A stretch of DNA of 64,000 nucleotides, taken from the NCBI RefSeq assembly GCF_023243045.1, contig NZ_JALKFX010000029.1, forward strand, positions 1-64,000, given 5' to 3'. The position numbers and the translations under genes were made by a program. Every line of letters starts with the position of its first letter. The stretch's first letter is position 1. Positions 41,509 to 49,811 of the stretch are shown here, piece by piece. Below the pieces are notes generated by a model that was given only the letters and a program-made list of their open reading frames with translations, made no database searches and had not been told where the DNA came from. This stretch comes from Frankia sp. AgB32. Lineage in GTDB: Bacteria > Actinomycetota > Actinomycetes > Frankiales > Frankiaceae.

Positions 41509-42077
41509 CGGTCGAGTCCTCTCGTTATCTCGTCCGCCTGGTCGAGTAGCTGCCCGGCACGCTCCATCTCGGCGAGGGTCGCCCGCCGACGGTTCATGAT
41601 CCGTACCGCCTGGTCGGTCAGGGCCTGCGCGGCCAGCCGGGCCTCCAGCTCCCGCCGCTGGGCGGCGGTCAGCCGCTGCGCCCGGATCCGCTCGGCGCGA
41701 CGCGCGCGACGTCGGGCCCGGCGCCGGCGGCGGATCGACCGCTCGGTGTCCACCCGGGCGCTGTCGCCCGCGAGGGCCAGCAGCTCGCCGGCGACCCGGT
41801 CGGCCTCGGCGGGGGCCAGGACCTCGGCGAGGTGGGTCAGGGTCAGCGGCCGGGGCCGGCGCCGGCCGTCCTCGAGGTCACGCAGGTACCGGCGGGACAC
41901 CCCGGACCGGGCCGCCACCATCCGCGTGGACAGGCCGGCCGCGGCCCGCAGCCGCCGCAGCTCCGCGCCCACACCGTCGCGCAGGAACTCGACCTCGGCA
42001 CCGGTGGGCGGGCCAGGCCATCCGTCCGGGCCGGTGGGCGCCGTCGCGCGCACGCGGACGGCGTCGCGACTAGTCAC
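41505..42077 (-). CDS. XRE-family HTH regulator with basic helical tail
   Basis: 190 residues from GTG 42077. The HTH lies near 40-95: GAELRRLRAAAGLSTRMVAA, RSGVSRRYLRDLEDGRRRPR, LTLTHLAEVLAPAEADRV. The tail is an Arg-rich helix (RRRRRARRRARRAERIRAQR), perhaps for DNA or RNA contact. Directly upstream of its start lies the 42094-42504 repeat array, so it may bind that array. It is coupled to the small excisionase-like gene. Confidence 0.75.
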   Translation of the reverse strand: MTSRDAVRVRATAPTGPDGWPGPPTGAEVEFLRDGVGAELRRLRAAAGLSTRMVAARSGVSRRYLRDLEDGRRRPRPLTLTHLAEVLAPAEADRVAGELLALAGDSARVDTERSIRRRRRARRRARRAERIRAQRLTAAQRRELEARLAAQALTDQAVRIMNRRRATLAEMERAGQLLDQADEITRGLDR

Positions 42078-42093
42078 AGCACCCCGCCCGCCT

Positions 42094-42504
42094 GGGCGCC
42101 AACACCCGCGCACGACCAGCCGGAAGGTCCGGACCTTCCGCGCGTCCGGTCACCGCGGGCAGATGGGCGCCAACCCGCGGGCGTGAGGACGCGATGAGTC
42201 CGAACTCTCGGCCGGTCGCACCGGGTGGGCGCCAACCCGCGCGCAGGAGCGGGCCGACGTTCCGGAACAGCCGCGCGTCCGGTCGCGGCAGTGGACGGTC
42301 TGGACCGTTCGCCCGCTGGCCGGGCGCCAACACCTGCACGCGGGCGTTTCTGCTCGTGAACGTTCGTGTGCGCGCTGCCGGGGCGCCCACACGGGTGCGC
42401 GCGTCGTGCGTCCGGTCGCAGGTACCGGGACACGGTCGCGCCGGAGTGGGCGCCAACGCCTGCGTGCGCGCTCGGGAGGTGGGCAACGTTGCGTCCGGTC
42501 GCGG
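42094..42504. repeat. Six-unit composite repeat array (unclassified)
   Basis: GGGCGCCAAC, or one-change GGGCGCCCAC, starts units at 42094, 42165, 42227, 42322, 42381 and 42448, usually followed by a G/C-rich GCG tail. Between units lie palindromes of changing sequence: CGGAAGGTCCGGACCTTCCG (42121-42140), GTTCCGGAAC (42259-42268), GAACGTTC (42358-42365), GCAACGTTGC (42483-42492), and looser ones near 42197 and 42294. A second conserved word, CGTCCGGTCGC or close, follows at 42142, 42209, 42274, 42409 and 42491. Units are 59-95 bp. No gene fits. Candidate roles: transfer (clt) site, replication origin or multi-operator. Confidence 0.75.
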
Positions 42505-42849
42505 TCATCGGAGCTGGGCCCGGTCGTCGTCCGCGGCGGCCAGGCGCCGGCGCAGGTCGGCCAGGGCACCGCGCGTGCCGGCCTGGACGGCATACACCTC
42601 GGCGCTGTCGAGGCCGTCGAGGATCATGTCCGGGCCGGTCCCGGTCTGCGTGCGGGGCAGGCACCACAGCGCGGCGAGGCGGTCCCCGCGTACGGCCAGC
42701 ACGGTGGGCAGACCGGGGGCCTCCCCGCGGTCGCGGCCGGTGCCGTGCTGCCGGTAGGGGGTCCAGCCGTCCCGGCGCAGGGTGTCCATGACCGTGGAGG
42801 ACCAGAGAATGTGGTCGGCTTCGGCCTGCAGCTGGTCGGCGCGGGTCAT
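42505..42849 (-). CDS. Hypothetical protein of the element
   Basis: 114 residues from ATG 42849, first of the leftward genes ending at the repeat array. It has an alternating strand/helix look (MTRADQLQAEADHILWSSTV, LPTVLAVRGDRLAALWCLPR, AEVYAVQAGTRGALADLRRR). The ATG overlaps the gene before it by four bases (GTGA/ATGA pattern). No family recognised. Confidence 0.6.
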   Translation of the reverse strand: MTRADQLQAEADHILWSSTVMDTLRRDGWTPYRQHGTGRDRGEAPGLPTVLAVRGDRLAALWCLPRTQTGTGPDMILDGLDSAEVYAVQAGTRGALADLRRRLAAADDDRAQLR

Positions 42850-43085
42850 CGGCTCTCCTGGGCGGCGTCGATCAGCGCGGTGAGGCGGCGGACCAGGTCA
42901 CGGGCTTCGTGGAGGTGGAGCGGGTAGACCAGCGTCTGCCCGTCGGGGGCGAGCAGGGTGTGTGCGTCGTAGACGGTCAGGTTGACCATCGCGGGGTGCT
43001 GACCGGCGGCGGGGACGGCGGTGGCGGCGAAGAAGCCGTTCTCGTCGATGAGCAGGTTGTCGAGCGTGGCGGGGATGTGGGTCAT
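42846..43085 (-). CDS. Small hypothetical protein
   Basis: 79 residues from ATG 43085. Beta-rich N-terminus (LDNLLIDENGFFAATAVPAA) and a C-terminal helix (LHEARDLVRRLTALIDAAQ). Coupled on both sides by four-base overlaps. Function unknown. Confidence 0.6.
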   Translation of the reverse strand: MTHIPATLDNLLIDENGFFAATAVPAAGQHPAMVNLTVYDAHTLLAPDGQTLVYPLHLHEARDLVRRLTALIDAAQESR

Positions 43086-43669
43086 CGGTCCTCCCGGACG
43101 GTGAGGTTGGCGCCGGCGTAGTAGTCGGCGGGGCGGACGTTGTGCGGCCACTGCGAGCAGGACGGCAGGCCGGCGTCGGGGCCGCGCCGCTTCGAGGTGC
43201 GTACCGGGGGCAGGCCGAGGGCGGTGCCGATCCGGTTGGCCTGGTCCCGGAACACCGGGCCGTGGCCGTGGTAGCCGCTGTCGGTGTGGCCGTCGGCTTC
43301 GTGCTGCCACTGGTGGACGGCTTCGTGGAGCAGGACGTCGGCGACGAACCGGCGTCGTGTCGTCTCGCCGGCGGCGCGTAGATGCGGATGTGTTCCTGTC
43401 AGCAGAGACGGCCGGATCATGATCTGCCCGCGGCCACCGAGACCGCCGCGGGCGGCGAACTGGCCGTAGCGGCGAGGCGTGGACGGCTCGTCGAGCAGGA
43501 TGTACGGCGGGATCATCACCCCGCCGAAGTGGGCGCTGTTGAACCCGGCCCACAGCTCGTGCAGCCACCGCAGGTCATCCCGGCCGGCCGCCAGGGCCGC
43601 GGTCGCGCGGCGGTGCGCGGCGTCGGTCTCCGCCAGCGGGGACGGCCCGGTGAGAGTCTGCGTGGTCAC
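43082..43669 (-). CDS. SprT-like zinc metallopeptidase-type protein
   Basis: 195 residues from GTG 43669. A SprT-like N-terminus (LRWLHELWAGFNSAHFGGVM, then ILLDEPSTPRRYGQFA) precedes the metal site VLLHEAVHQWQHE (HExxH near 117) and a downstream GHGPVF with a third His. SprT-like domains in phages and plasmids remove DNA-protein crosslinks or are of unknown function. The full catalytic set is present. It is part of a run of small overlapping genes. Confidence 0.8.
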   Translation of the reverse strand: MTTQTLTGPSPLAETDAAHRRATAALAAGRDDLRWLHELWAGFNSAHFGGVMIPPYILLDEPSTPRRYGQFAARGGLGGRGQIMIRPSLLTGTHPHLRAAGETTRRRFVADVLLHEAVHQWQHEADGHTDSGYHGHGPVFRDQANRIGTALGLPPVRTSKRRGPDAGLPSCSQWPHNVRPADYYAGANLTVREDR

Positions 43670-43872
43670 GCCGCCTCCCGGCCGTCGTCGCCCCAGTCGA
43701 GGGAGAGCTGCGCGGTCGCCGCGGCCGCGGTGGCGGCCAGTGCCTCGAGGCTGGACGGGGCGAGGGCATCCGCGCAGGACGGACCCAGACCGAGTGCCCG
43801 GCTGGTGATCGCGTGGAGGGGACGGCCGCAGCGGCGGCAGGCGGCGAGGTCGTCGACGGTGATGGTGGTCAT
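43666..43872 (-). CDS. Small zinc-finger protein
   Basis: 68 residues from ATG 43872. A CRRCGRPL pair near 12-15, then GPSCADAL later, resembles the short DUF6011-like finger proteins of actinophages and plasmids. Coupled to the SprT-like gene. Function unknown. Confidence 0.65.
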   Translation of the reverse strand: MTTITVDDLAACRRCGRPLHAITSRALGLGPSCADALAPSSLEALAATAAAATAQLSLDWGDDGREAA

Positions 43873-43894
43873 CGGGTGGGGCTCCTGGTGAGGC

Positions 43895-44010
43895 TGCGGG
43901 GTTTGCGGCGGACCGTTGCGGGGTTACTGCGGGGTTTGACTGGAGGGATCGCCGCGCGCTTTTCCGCAGGTCAGACGGGCTGCTTGCGGGGTCTGCGGGG
44001 TTTGCGGGGT
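43895..44010. repeat. TGCGGGGT iteron cluster, part 1
   Basis: Six copies of TGCGGGGT on the plus strand at 43895, 43917, 43928, 43985, 43994 and 44003, some head to tail at 9-bp spacing (43985/43994/44003). Matching copies in the second cluster lie at 44399-44500. Short iterons near a primase gene suggest a replication origin. Confidence 0.75.
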
Positions 44011-44050
44011 TGGTTTTTCACTCGCGGCTCTATAGGTGATGGCGGACCCC

Positions 44051-44341
44051 TCAGCGGTGGGCCGCCCCGTTGTCGCCGGGTGGGGTCCAGGCGGCGCCGA
44101 GGCTGTCGTACCGCTGGCCGGGTTCGCGGTCTTCTTCCCAGGGGGCGGCGGCGACGTCGCGGTTGTAGTGGCGGATCCCGGCGTCCTGGCGGGCCGCGTG
44201 CAGCAGGCTTTCCGGGGTGGGTTCGCGGGTGGCGCCGGCGGTCTTGCGGGGCGCGTCGCAGGGCTGGCCGGGGTCGGCCTTGCAGGTGGGGCAGCGGTGC
44301 GCCACGGCGTAGGCGTGTAGCGGCGGCCAGGGGATGGTCAT
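44051..44341 (-). CDS. Small zinc-binding protein between iteron clusters
   Basis: 96 residues from ATG 44341. HRCPTCKADPGQPC near 15-28 is a four-Cys/His knuckle of the type found in small phage and plasmid proteins. The rest is hydrophilic. It is flanked on both sides by TGCGGGGT repeats, so it could be an origin-linked accessory; this is position-based inference. Confidence 0.65.
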   Translation of the reverse strand: MTIPWPPLHAYAVAHRCPTCKADPGQPCDAPRKTAGATREPTPESLLHAARQDAGIRHYNRDVAAAPWEEDREPGQRYDSLGAAWTPPGDNGAAHR

Positions 44342-44398
44342 GCGGTCTGACTCCTTCGTGGTCGTATGGCCTTGTCGTCACGTGCGAGGAGGAAAACG

Positions 44399-44500
44399 AC
44401 CCCGCAAACCCCGCAAACCCCGCAGAGACCTTGTCTGACCTGCCGTTTTAATGGTTGATCTTTGCGGGGTTTGCGGGTTTTGAAGGGGTGGCTGCGGGGT
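44399..44500. repeat. TGCGGGGT iteron cluster, part 2, with inverted repeat
   Basis: Copies on the minus strand at 44399, 44408 and 44417 and on the plus strand at 44463 and 44493 (44472 is imperfect). Together 44401-44417 and 44461-44477 form a perfect 17-bp inverted repeat around a 43-bp AT-richer centre. It lies 6 bp after the primase gene end. Confidence 0.75.
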
Positions 44501-44505
44501 TTGGT

Positions 44506-46911
44506 TCAGGGGCTGGGCATCAGGTCGATCCGCCAGGTGGCGATCTTTTTGTGGGGGTCTTCGCCGCGGCGCAGGACGTACGGGCCGTGGAACCGGCCGA
44601 CCTGGCCGCGCAGCATCCGACCGAGGGACTTCGCGGTGGGCGTGCCGCCGCGGTCGTCGGCGAGGAAACAGCCCTCCCACCGGTCGATCGCCCGGCCCTT
44701 CGCGTCGACGTCGTAGTCGGCGGAGGCGCGGAGCTGGGCGGCGGTCTTCGGCTTGTCGCCGAACTGGCGGTGCCACTGGCCGAAGAACACCTCCCACTCG
44801 CTGTCCTCGTCGTCCAGCGCCCGGACCTCGGCGACGTTGCCGAGAAAGCCGCCGATGTGGTGGTGGGCGAGCAGTCCGCCGACGGCCTGGGCCCAGGGGG
44901 TGAACTGGCGCATGGTGTGCTCGGCGCGGGGCGCGCCGGCGGCGATCCAGTCCATGACCAGGATCAGCAGGTGGCGCAGCACGGTCCGCTGGTTGGCCGG
45001 ATCTTTGATCCACAGGTCCAGGTCGGGGATGACGAACCCGGTGCGTTCCTCGGGATGGGGCATCCCGGGGTCCAGGCGGACCAGAACGGAGCGGGTGGCC
45101 ATGTCCCCACCCAGGCGCAGGTTGTTGCCGGTCGCCAACCACAGCCGGTCGTTGGCCGCGCTCACGGTGATGTTGGTGCCGAGACGCCGGTCGGACCAGG
45201 TCGGGCTGGTGAGCAGCTGAGCGAGGACCGGGGCATCGACCGCGGTGCCTTCCCGCAGGTTGTCGAAGATGAGGACCGGGGCGGTCTCGCCCAGCGCCGC
45301 GGTAATCGCCTTGCGCATCTCGGCTTCGGCGTCGGGCCACGTCAGGGTCCGCTGCCCGTAGAGCAGGCCGATGCCCTCGGCGAGGATCGTCTTCCCGGAT
45401 GCCTGCGTCGTCGCGGTGATCATCCCGAACGGGGTCACGGTGCGGACGTAGGGACGCAGGATGTTCGTCACCAGCAGGCCGAGGTAGTTCGCCCGGTCGG
45501 CGTCGGTCACCCAGGGGAACCCGGCGAGGAAGTCGCCGAGCAGGAACCGGCGGGCCGTGTCGACTTCGCCGCGGGCCGGGCGCGACGGCACCCGGGGGAT
45601 CTCAACCTTCGGTGCGTAGAACAGGCCGGTCTCGGTGTCGTAGCCAGCCGTCTGTATCAAGGTGCCGTTCGGGCGCAGCACCGGCGAACCGACGATGCCG
45701 AGCAGCGGGCGCACCCCGGGCCAGTACCGGCCGGAGAGCACCGCGGCGAGGACCCGCGGCGCCGGCACCGTCTCCTCCTCGACCGTCACGGTCGCACCAG
45801 AGTCGCCGCGGCCTTTCCGGGTGCGGGTCCGGTAGACGTAGGCGTGGCAGGCCAGCGTCCGCGCCAGACCTGGCGGAGTGAGCACGCCCGGGGCGTAGGG
45901 CAACGGCGGTGGCTCCGCCAGGCCGAGCGGCGTGCCGATGTCCCCGGACACCCGCTGCAGGTGCACGACCTCGCCGTTGGTCACGTACAGGTCAGGCAGG
46001 GCGTTGCCCTCGATCGCCGCCCGCAACGTCCGGATGGAGGCGGCCTCCGTCGAGATCTCGATACGCGGCATGCCTGCGGTATCAACCGGCGGCGCGGCGG
46101 CGGGCGCCTGGCCCTCGCCGGCGACGAGGGGACGCAGCTCGTCGAGATCGTGGCCGGCGTTGAGATGGTCGGAGACGTCCTTACCGGTGGCCGCCAGCCA
46201 CACCGACACCGTCCCCACCACCGGGCGCAGGGCGGCCGCGACCACGGCGGCGTGCGCGCGCCCCGGCTCGTCGTCGTCGGCCACGATCCGAACGTCCGCC
46301 GCGCCGGTGAGGCTGGCCGTATGGCCCGACAGCCACTTGCCGGTGCCCTTGCTCGCACCCCCCGGGTTACAGGTGGCGACGTGCCCCAGGGACCGGACCC
46401 GGCCGGCGTCCTTCTCGCCCTCGACGACGTAGATGGGCGTGCCGGTCCGCACGGCCTCGACGACGTCGGGCAGCCGGTAGAGCACCCGACGGACGTCGCC
46501 GAGTTTCCACGCCCAGCCGCGCGGCTTACTCGGGTCCGGCCGCCGTTGGCGGAACTGCTTGTTCGCCGTGCGGCAGACCTGGAACAGCAGGACGCCCTGC
46601 TCGTCGTGGTAGTCGTACACGGCCACCGCGGGCCCGGCCGGCGTCCACTCGCCGGCGGTGTCCGTGGTGGCCGTGGTGGGCGCCAGGTCCTCGGGGCGTA
46701 GACCGACCGCGGCGACGATGTCCTCGTACGAACACCCGACATGGCACTTCAGGAGCGGCCGGACGCCGTCGCGGCCGACGCGGACCGACAGCGACGGGTT
46801 GCGGTCCTCGTGCGCGGGGCAGCGCACCGACTGGTCGCCGCGCCGGGCAGCGTCGAGCCTCCGGCCGAGGCCGAGCGCGTTGTACCCGTCGGCGAACCGC
46901 TCCAGTGGCAT
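44506..46911 (-). CDS. Primase-helicase replication protein (CHC2, Toprim, ATPase)
   Basis: 801 residues from ATG 46911 (start uncertain; no strong ribosome site; the frame is open upstream). N-terminus: a CHC2-type zinc finger, VRCPAHEDRNPSLSVRVG and LLKCHVGCSYEDIV. Then a Toprim-like region near 165-225 (IYVVEGEKDAGRVRSLGH, VRIVADDDEPGRAHA). The C-terminal half is a DUF927/superfamily 3-like ATPase: Walker A TTQASGKTILAEG near 505, Walker B VLIFDNL near 547. The layout fits the replication protein of integrative elements and satellites. With the iterons on its 3' side it is a strong candidate replication initiator. Confidence 0.82.
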   Translation of the reverse strand: MPLERFADGYNALGLGRRLDAARRGDQSVRCPAHEDRNPSLSVRVGRDGVRPLLKCHVGCSYEDIVAAVGLRPEDLAPTTATTDTAGEWTPAGPAVAVYDYHDEQGVLLFQVCRTANKQFRQRRPDPSKPRGWAWKLGDVRRVLYRLPDVVEAVRTGTPIYVVEGEKDAGRVRSLGHVATCNPGGASKGTGKWLSGHTASLTGAADVRIVADDDEPGRAHAAVVAAALRPVVGTVSVWLAATGKDVSDHLNAGHDLDELRPLVAGEGQAPAAAPPVDTAGMPRIEISTEAASIRTLRAAIEGNALPDLYVTNGEVVHLQRVSGDIGTPLGLAEPPPLPYAPGVLTPPGLARTLACHAYVYRTRTRKGRGDSGATVTVEEETVPAPRVLAAVLSGRYWPGVRPLLGIVGSPVLRPNGTLIQTAGYDTETGLFYAPKVEIPRVPSRPARGEVDTARRFLLGDFLAGFPWVTDADRANYLGLLVTNILRPYVRTVTPFGMITATTQASGKTILAEGIGLLYGQRTLTWPDAEAEMRKAITAALGETAPVLIFDNLREGTAVDAPVLAQLLTSPTWSDRRLGTNITVSAANDRLWLATGNNLRLGGDMATRSVLVRLDPGMPHPEERTGFVIPDLDLWIKDPANQRTVLRHLLILVMDWIAAGAPRAEHTMRQFTPWAQAVGGLLAHHHIGGFLGNVAEVRALDDEDSEWEVFFGQWHRQFGDKPKTAAQLRASADYDVDAKGRAIDRWEGCFLADDRGGTPTAKSLGRMLRGQVGRFHGPYVLRRGEDPHKKIATWRIDLMPSP

Positions 46912-47021
46912 CGCAGCGGCAACCGGTACCGTCGTTGTCGTTATCGGGGCCTTCGTAGGGGGGGCAGGATGGTGGCGTCGGCCGGGGGTGCAACCCCGGC
47001 CGTTCGCATGGAGAGGGACGC

Positions 47022-47222
47022 TCACGCGGCGTTGGCGTCGACCGGCTCGATGACGTGCCGGCCGCGGCGGTAGAGGGCGAGGTCGTCGGGGTCGACCCGC
47101 AGGTCCCGCGGGGAGCGGCGCACGTGCCGGATCCTCCGGGCCTCCAGCAGCCGCCGAACATGGCGTTGCGACACTCCAAGTTCTTTCGCGGCCTGCGCTG
47201 TGCTCAACCACTCACTGACCAC
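47022..47222 (-). CDS. Small MerR/excisionase-type HTH protein
   Basis: 66 residues from GTG 47222, with CAGGAG upstream. The sequence EWLSTAQAAKELGVSQRHVR, RLLEARRIRHVRRSPRD and LRVDPDDLALYRRGR is a full winged HTH of the excisionase type. It is 110 bp upstream of the primase-helicase gene in the same direction, so it may control replication of the element. Confidence 0.8.
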   Translation of the reverse strand: MVSEWLSTAQAAKELGVSQRHVRRLLEARRIRHVRRSPRDLRVDPDDLALYRRGRHVIEPVDANAA

Positions 47223-48421
47223 TCCTACACGCTCCTGTTCGTTCGTTTGCTCAGTGCTCGGCGTATCAACAATCCGGCATGTGACCGTGATCGTCGGGAC
47301 CAGCGTACGCCGTCCTGTCCCACTACGTCCGCACGCATCCCGCCCGCCGGCGCATTGGGTGACTCCCCGCCAATGAATTGCGAAACGCCCGGGGATCATG
47401 CTATGTGCCAGGCACTACGCCGTGCTGTAGCACCACCAATACACCTCAGTCACGCGCTGCGACATACATAAAACAATGCATTTTGATTCGGGGGAGTACG
47501 TATGACCGAATCGGCTCTCATGGCAGCGTTCAGGGGGCGCTCTATTCCGCGACCATTTCACCGATGATTTCGGGGGCGGACAGCCACCACAGCGACGCGG
47601 ATTACACCGGGACATATGCCAGCGGTGTGCGTGGACGGCCGGATCCTCGACGTACGAGGGGGGATCCCGTCGGCCGCCGGCCCCGGCCGACGCACGGGCA
47701 CACCCGTTCGAGCTATATCGGGATCCATTTGCACGAATCGTCACGACCCCGTCGCGGGCTGGCCCGCGACATCTGGTGTGCCACACCGAGACACACACCC
47801 AGATGATGTATCAACACCAATTCCGGCCCAATTCCTGACGGATCACACCACACGCAAATTGTCACGGAGTGTCACCGATCTCGGGTGGTGCGAGCCACCC
47901 GTGACGTCAGCACCCCTCCATAGGGTGTCGAGCTCCGTGGGGTCGACCCGATCCACCGTCATGACCCTGGCGGCCGGCGGCGGGTGTACCGGACCTCGCC
48001 GCACATGCGGCGCTCACCGGCGCGGCTCGCCGACGGCGGCGCACGCGCTCCTGGCCCTCGTTCCCGCCGGCAGCGCCGGCCGGGACCATCCAGATCGGCG
48101 GGGTGCGCCGGGCCGCTCCTTGCTCAGCCCGCGGCCGGCCGATGTGTCGCCCCTCATTCGTCTGGTTTCGATGGCTCCCGAAACATGATCCGGTTTCCAT
48201 GGAGTCCGCTATCCACCAATTGCCAGGTCATTGCCGTTTCGATCGTTTTTTGATCATTCGAGCAAGATTGTCTACACCGTTGATTATCCCGAGATTTCAT
48301 GATCGCCAGATGCTCGGGCGATGATCAAAACCGGCATCCGGGCGGACGGCTCGACATGATCGTTTCCGGTCGCCTGCTTTTGCAAGATCGTTAGAGGTGG
48401 ACGGTCGTCACGTGATGATCG
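47223..48421. other. 1.2-kb gene-poor, AT-richer region (candidate origin or regulatory)
   Basis: No gene is supported. It is AT-richer than its surroundings, especially 48190-48400 where ATGATC or GATC words combined with CCGG recur (near 48184, 48350, and in ATGATCGTTTCCGG at 48357). The right edge carries the 22-bp TCACGTGA repeat (48404-48425), which extends 4 bp into the end of the gene at 48422. Upstream of the excisionase-like gene, this is a natural place for promoters or an origin. Confidence 0.5.
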
Positions 48422-48425
48422 TCAG
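48404..48425. repeat. 22-bp repeat with TCACGTGA core, copy 2
   Basis: Matches 35401-35422 except one C/T change. It overlaps the 3' end of the 48422-48685 gene by four bases. Confidence 0.6.
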
Positions 48426-48685
48426 ATGATGTACGACGTGGGGTTGTCGAGGTCGACGATCACCCCGGGCGCGTAACGGCTCGCACCGTCGCCCTGGCCG
48501 TCGGTCTCGTCGTCGTCCCACGGCTGCGACGTCGGCCCGTACAGGCAGTCGGCGCACTCGCCCACCCCGGTCGCGGTCGTCCCCGGGATCAACGCCGTCC
48601 CGCACCTCGCGCACCTCGCGCACGTCCCGGTCGCGCCGACCGCGTCCACGTCCTGGCCCTCGCCGCCGGCCTGCTGCTCGCTCAT
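48422..48685 (-). CDS. Small zinc-binding protein
   Basis: 87 residues from ATG 48685. CARCARCGTALIPG and ECADCLYG form a likely four-Cys metal site at about 22-46; the C-terminus is acidic and Gly/Asp-rich. It overlaps the DUF4326 gene by four bases (ATGA). Confidence 0.6.
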   Translation of the reverse strand: MSEQQAGGEGQDVDAVGATGTCARCARCGTALIPGTTATGVGECADCLYGPTSQPWDDDETDGQGDGASRYAPGVIVDLDNPTSYII

Positions 48686-49143
48686 CGGGTCCTCCCCCGG
48701 TTGGTCCTGACGTTGCCGATGATCCTGTCTGCCCCGGCCGCGTTGGCGAGGCGGGCCAGTACATCCCCGTGGCACGACCGTGGCGCGCACCAACATCCGA
48801 GTGCGCGGCCGCGGAGCTCGGGCAGGCGGGCCAGCAGATCCGCCCGGCCCCGCAAATGCTGTTCGTAGGCGGCGATCACCTCGGCGCGCTCCTGGTCGCC
48901 GGCGCCGGGGCGCAGCCGGTGCTGATTGCCCCACACGGTGCCCCGGCCGATCCGCACCAGCAGACCGGCGTCGCGCAGGTGGCGCAGCAGCGGGCCGTAC
49001 GGCTGGTACAGGCCGGGCAGGCGCACGACGACGGTCTCGCCGGCGGCCAGCCGGGCGAGCAGCACCGCGTCGGAGCCGAGCGGCTCGTCGACGAGCACGC
49101 CGTCGTCGAACAGGCCGGGCTGCACCGGCAGCGGGCGCGTCAC
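48682..49143 (-). CDS. DUF4326 domain protein of the element
   Basis: 153 residues from GTG 49143. After a roughly 40-residue leader comes the DUF4326 pattern: GRGTVWGNQHRL near 68, then ALGCWCAPRSCHGDVLARLA near 115. It is related to the chromosomal protein at 12465-12857 but diverged. Coupled by overlap to neighbours. Function unknown. Confidence 0.75.
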   Translation of the reverse strand: MTRPLPVQPGLFDDGVLVDEPLGSDAVLLARLAAGETVVVRLPGLYQPYGPLLRHLRDAGLLVRIGRGTVWGNQHRLRPGAGDQERAEVIAAYEQHLRGRADLLARLPELRGRALGCWCAPRSCHGDVLARLANAAGADRIIGNVRTNRGRTR

Positions 49144-49811
49144 GGGGCACCGATCCCGGCCGCGGCCCGCTCGTCACGCGTGACGAGCGCCCGGTGCACC
49201 TGCTCGGCGAGCCACCACCGGCGGGCCGTGACCCGGCGGGCCCGGTAGGGCTCCGGTGTCACCAGCACGTCGACCTCCGACTCGCTGACGACCACCAGGC
49301 CCACGCCGTAGAAGTCCGCCTCCACGCACGCCGCCAACAGGTCGCGCGGCGCCCGGGGCACCACGACCGCCCGGGCGCAGAACGGCGCGTACCGTCCCGC
49401 CTGCTCCAGTCCGGCCCGCCAGCCGCGGATAGCGGACACGACCGCGAGCGCCGGGGTCAGCGGCGGCCGCGCCTGGCGGACGATCCCGTCCGGACCGTGG
49501 TCCGCACAGCCCGCCGGGGCCGCGGCCAGGGCACGGCGGTCACGGTCCGACAGGGCACCCGGTGGCACGGGCAGGCCGTGGGGCAGGCCCAGCAGCATCT
49601 CCAGGACCGGCACGTCGGTGACCGCGCCCAGACCAGCCTGGGTGCGGCGCGCCGTCTCGGTCGGGTCCGGCGTGCCGGCGAGCGCGACCCAGCCGCCCAG
49701 CGGAGCACCCGTGCCGATCCGGGTGCCGGCCGGCGCGAGGTGCTCCGCGGCCCGAACCGCGGCCGACCGGGCCGCAGCCGTCGCCGGTGTCACCGGCCGG
49801 ATGGCCGTCAT
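49140..49811 (-). CDS. Hypothetical protein of the element
   Basis: 223 residues from ATG 49811, overlapping the Rep-like gene stop by four bases. Ala/Arg/Pro-rich N-terminus with a more ordered C-terminus (EADFYGVGLVVVSESEVDVL, RRVTARRWWLAEQVHRALVT). No motif recognised. Confidence 0.55.
   Translation of the reverse strand: MTAIRPVTPATAAARSAAVRAAEHLAPAGTRIGTGAPLGGWVALAGTPDPTETARRTQAGLGAVTDVPVLEMLLGLPHGLPVPPGALSDRDRRALAAAPAGCADHGPDGIVRQARPPLTPALAVVSAIRGWRAGLEQAGRYAPFCARAVVVPRAPRDLLAACVEADFYGVGLVVVSESEVDVLVTPEPYRARRVTARRWWLAEQVHRALVTRDERAAAGIGAP

Noticed and set aside
42094-42504. CRISPR array
   Set aside because: The constant word is only about 10 bp, spacing varies from 59 to 95 bp, the spacers are themselves palindromic and carry a second shared word, and no cas gene is nearby.
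44516-46701. Long plus-strand reading frame opposite the primase-helicase gene
   Set aside because: It is the antisense of a gene with clear motifs and ribosome context; high GC makes such open frames common.
47415-48188. Possible genes in the 1.2-kb gap
   Set aside because: Candidate frames on both strands lack ribosome sites, family features and codon bias of the neighbours.
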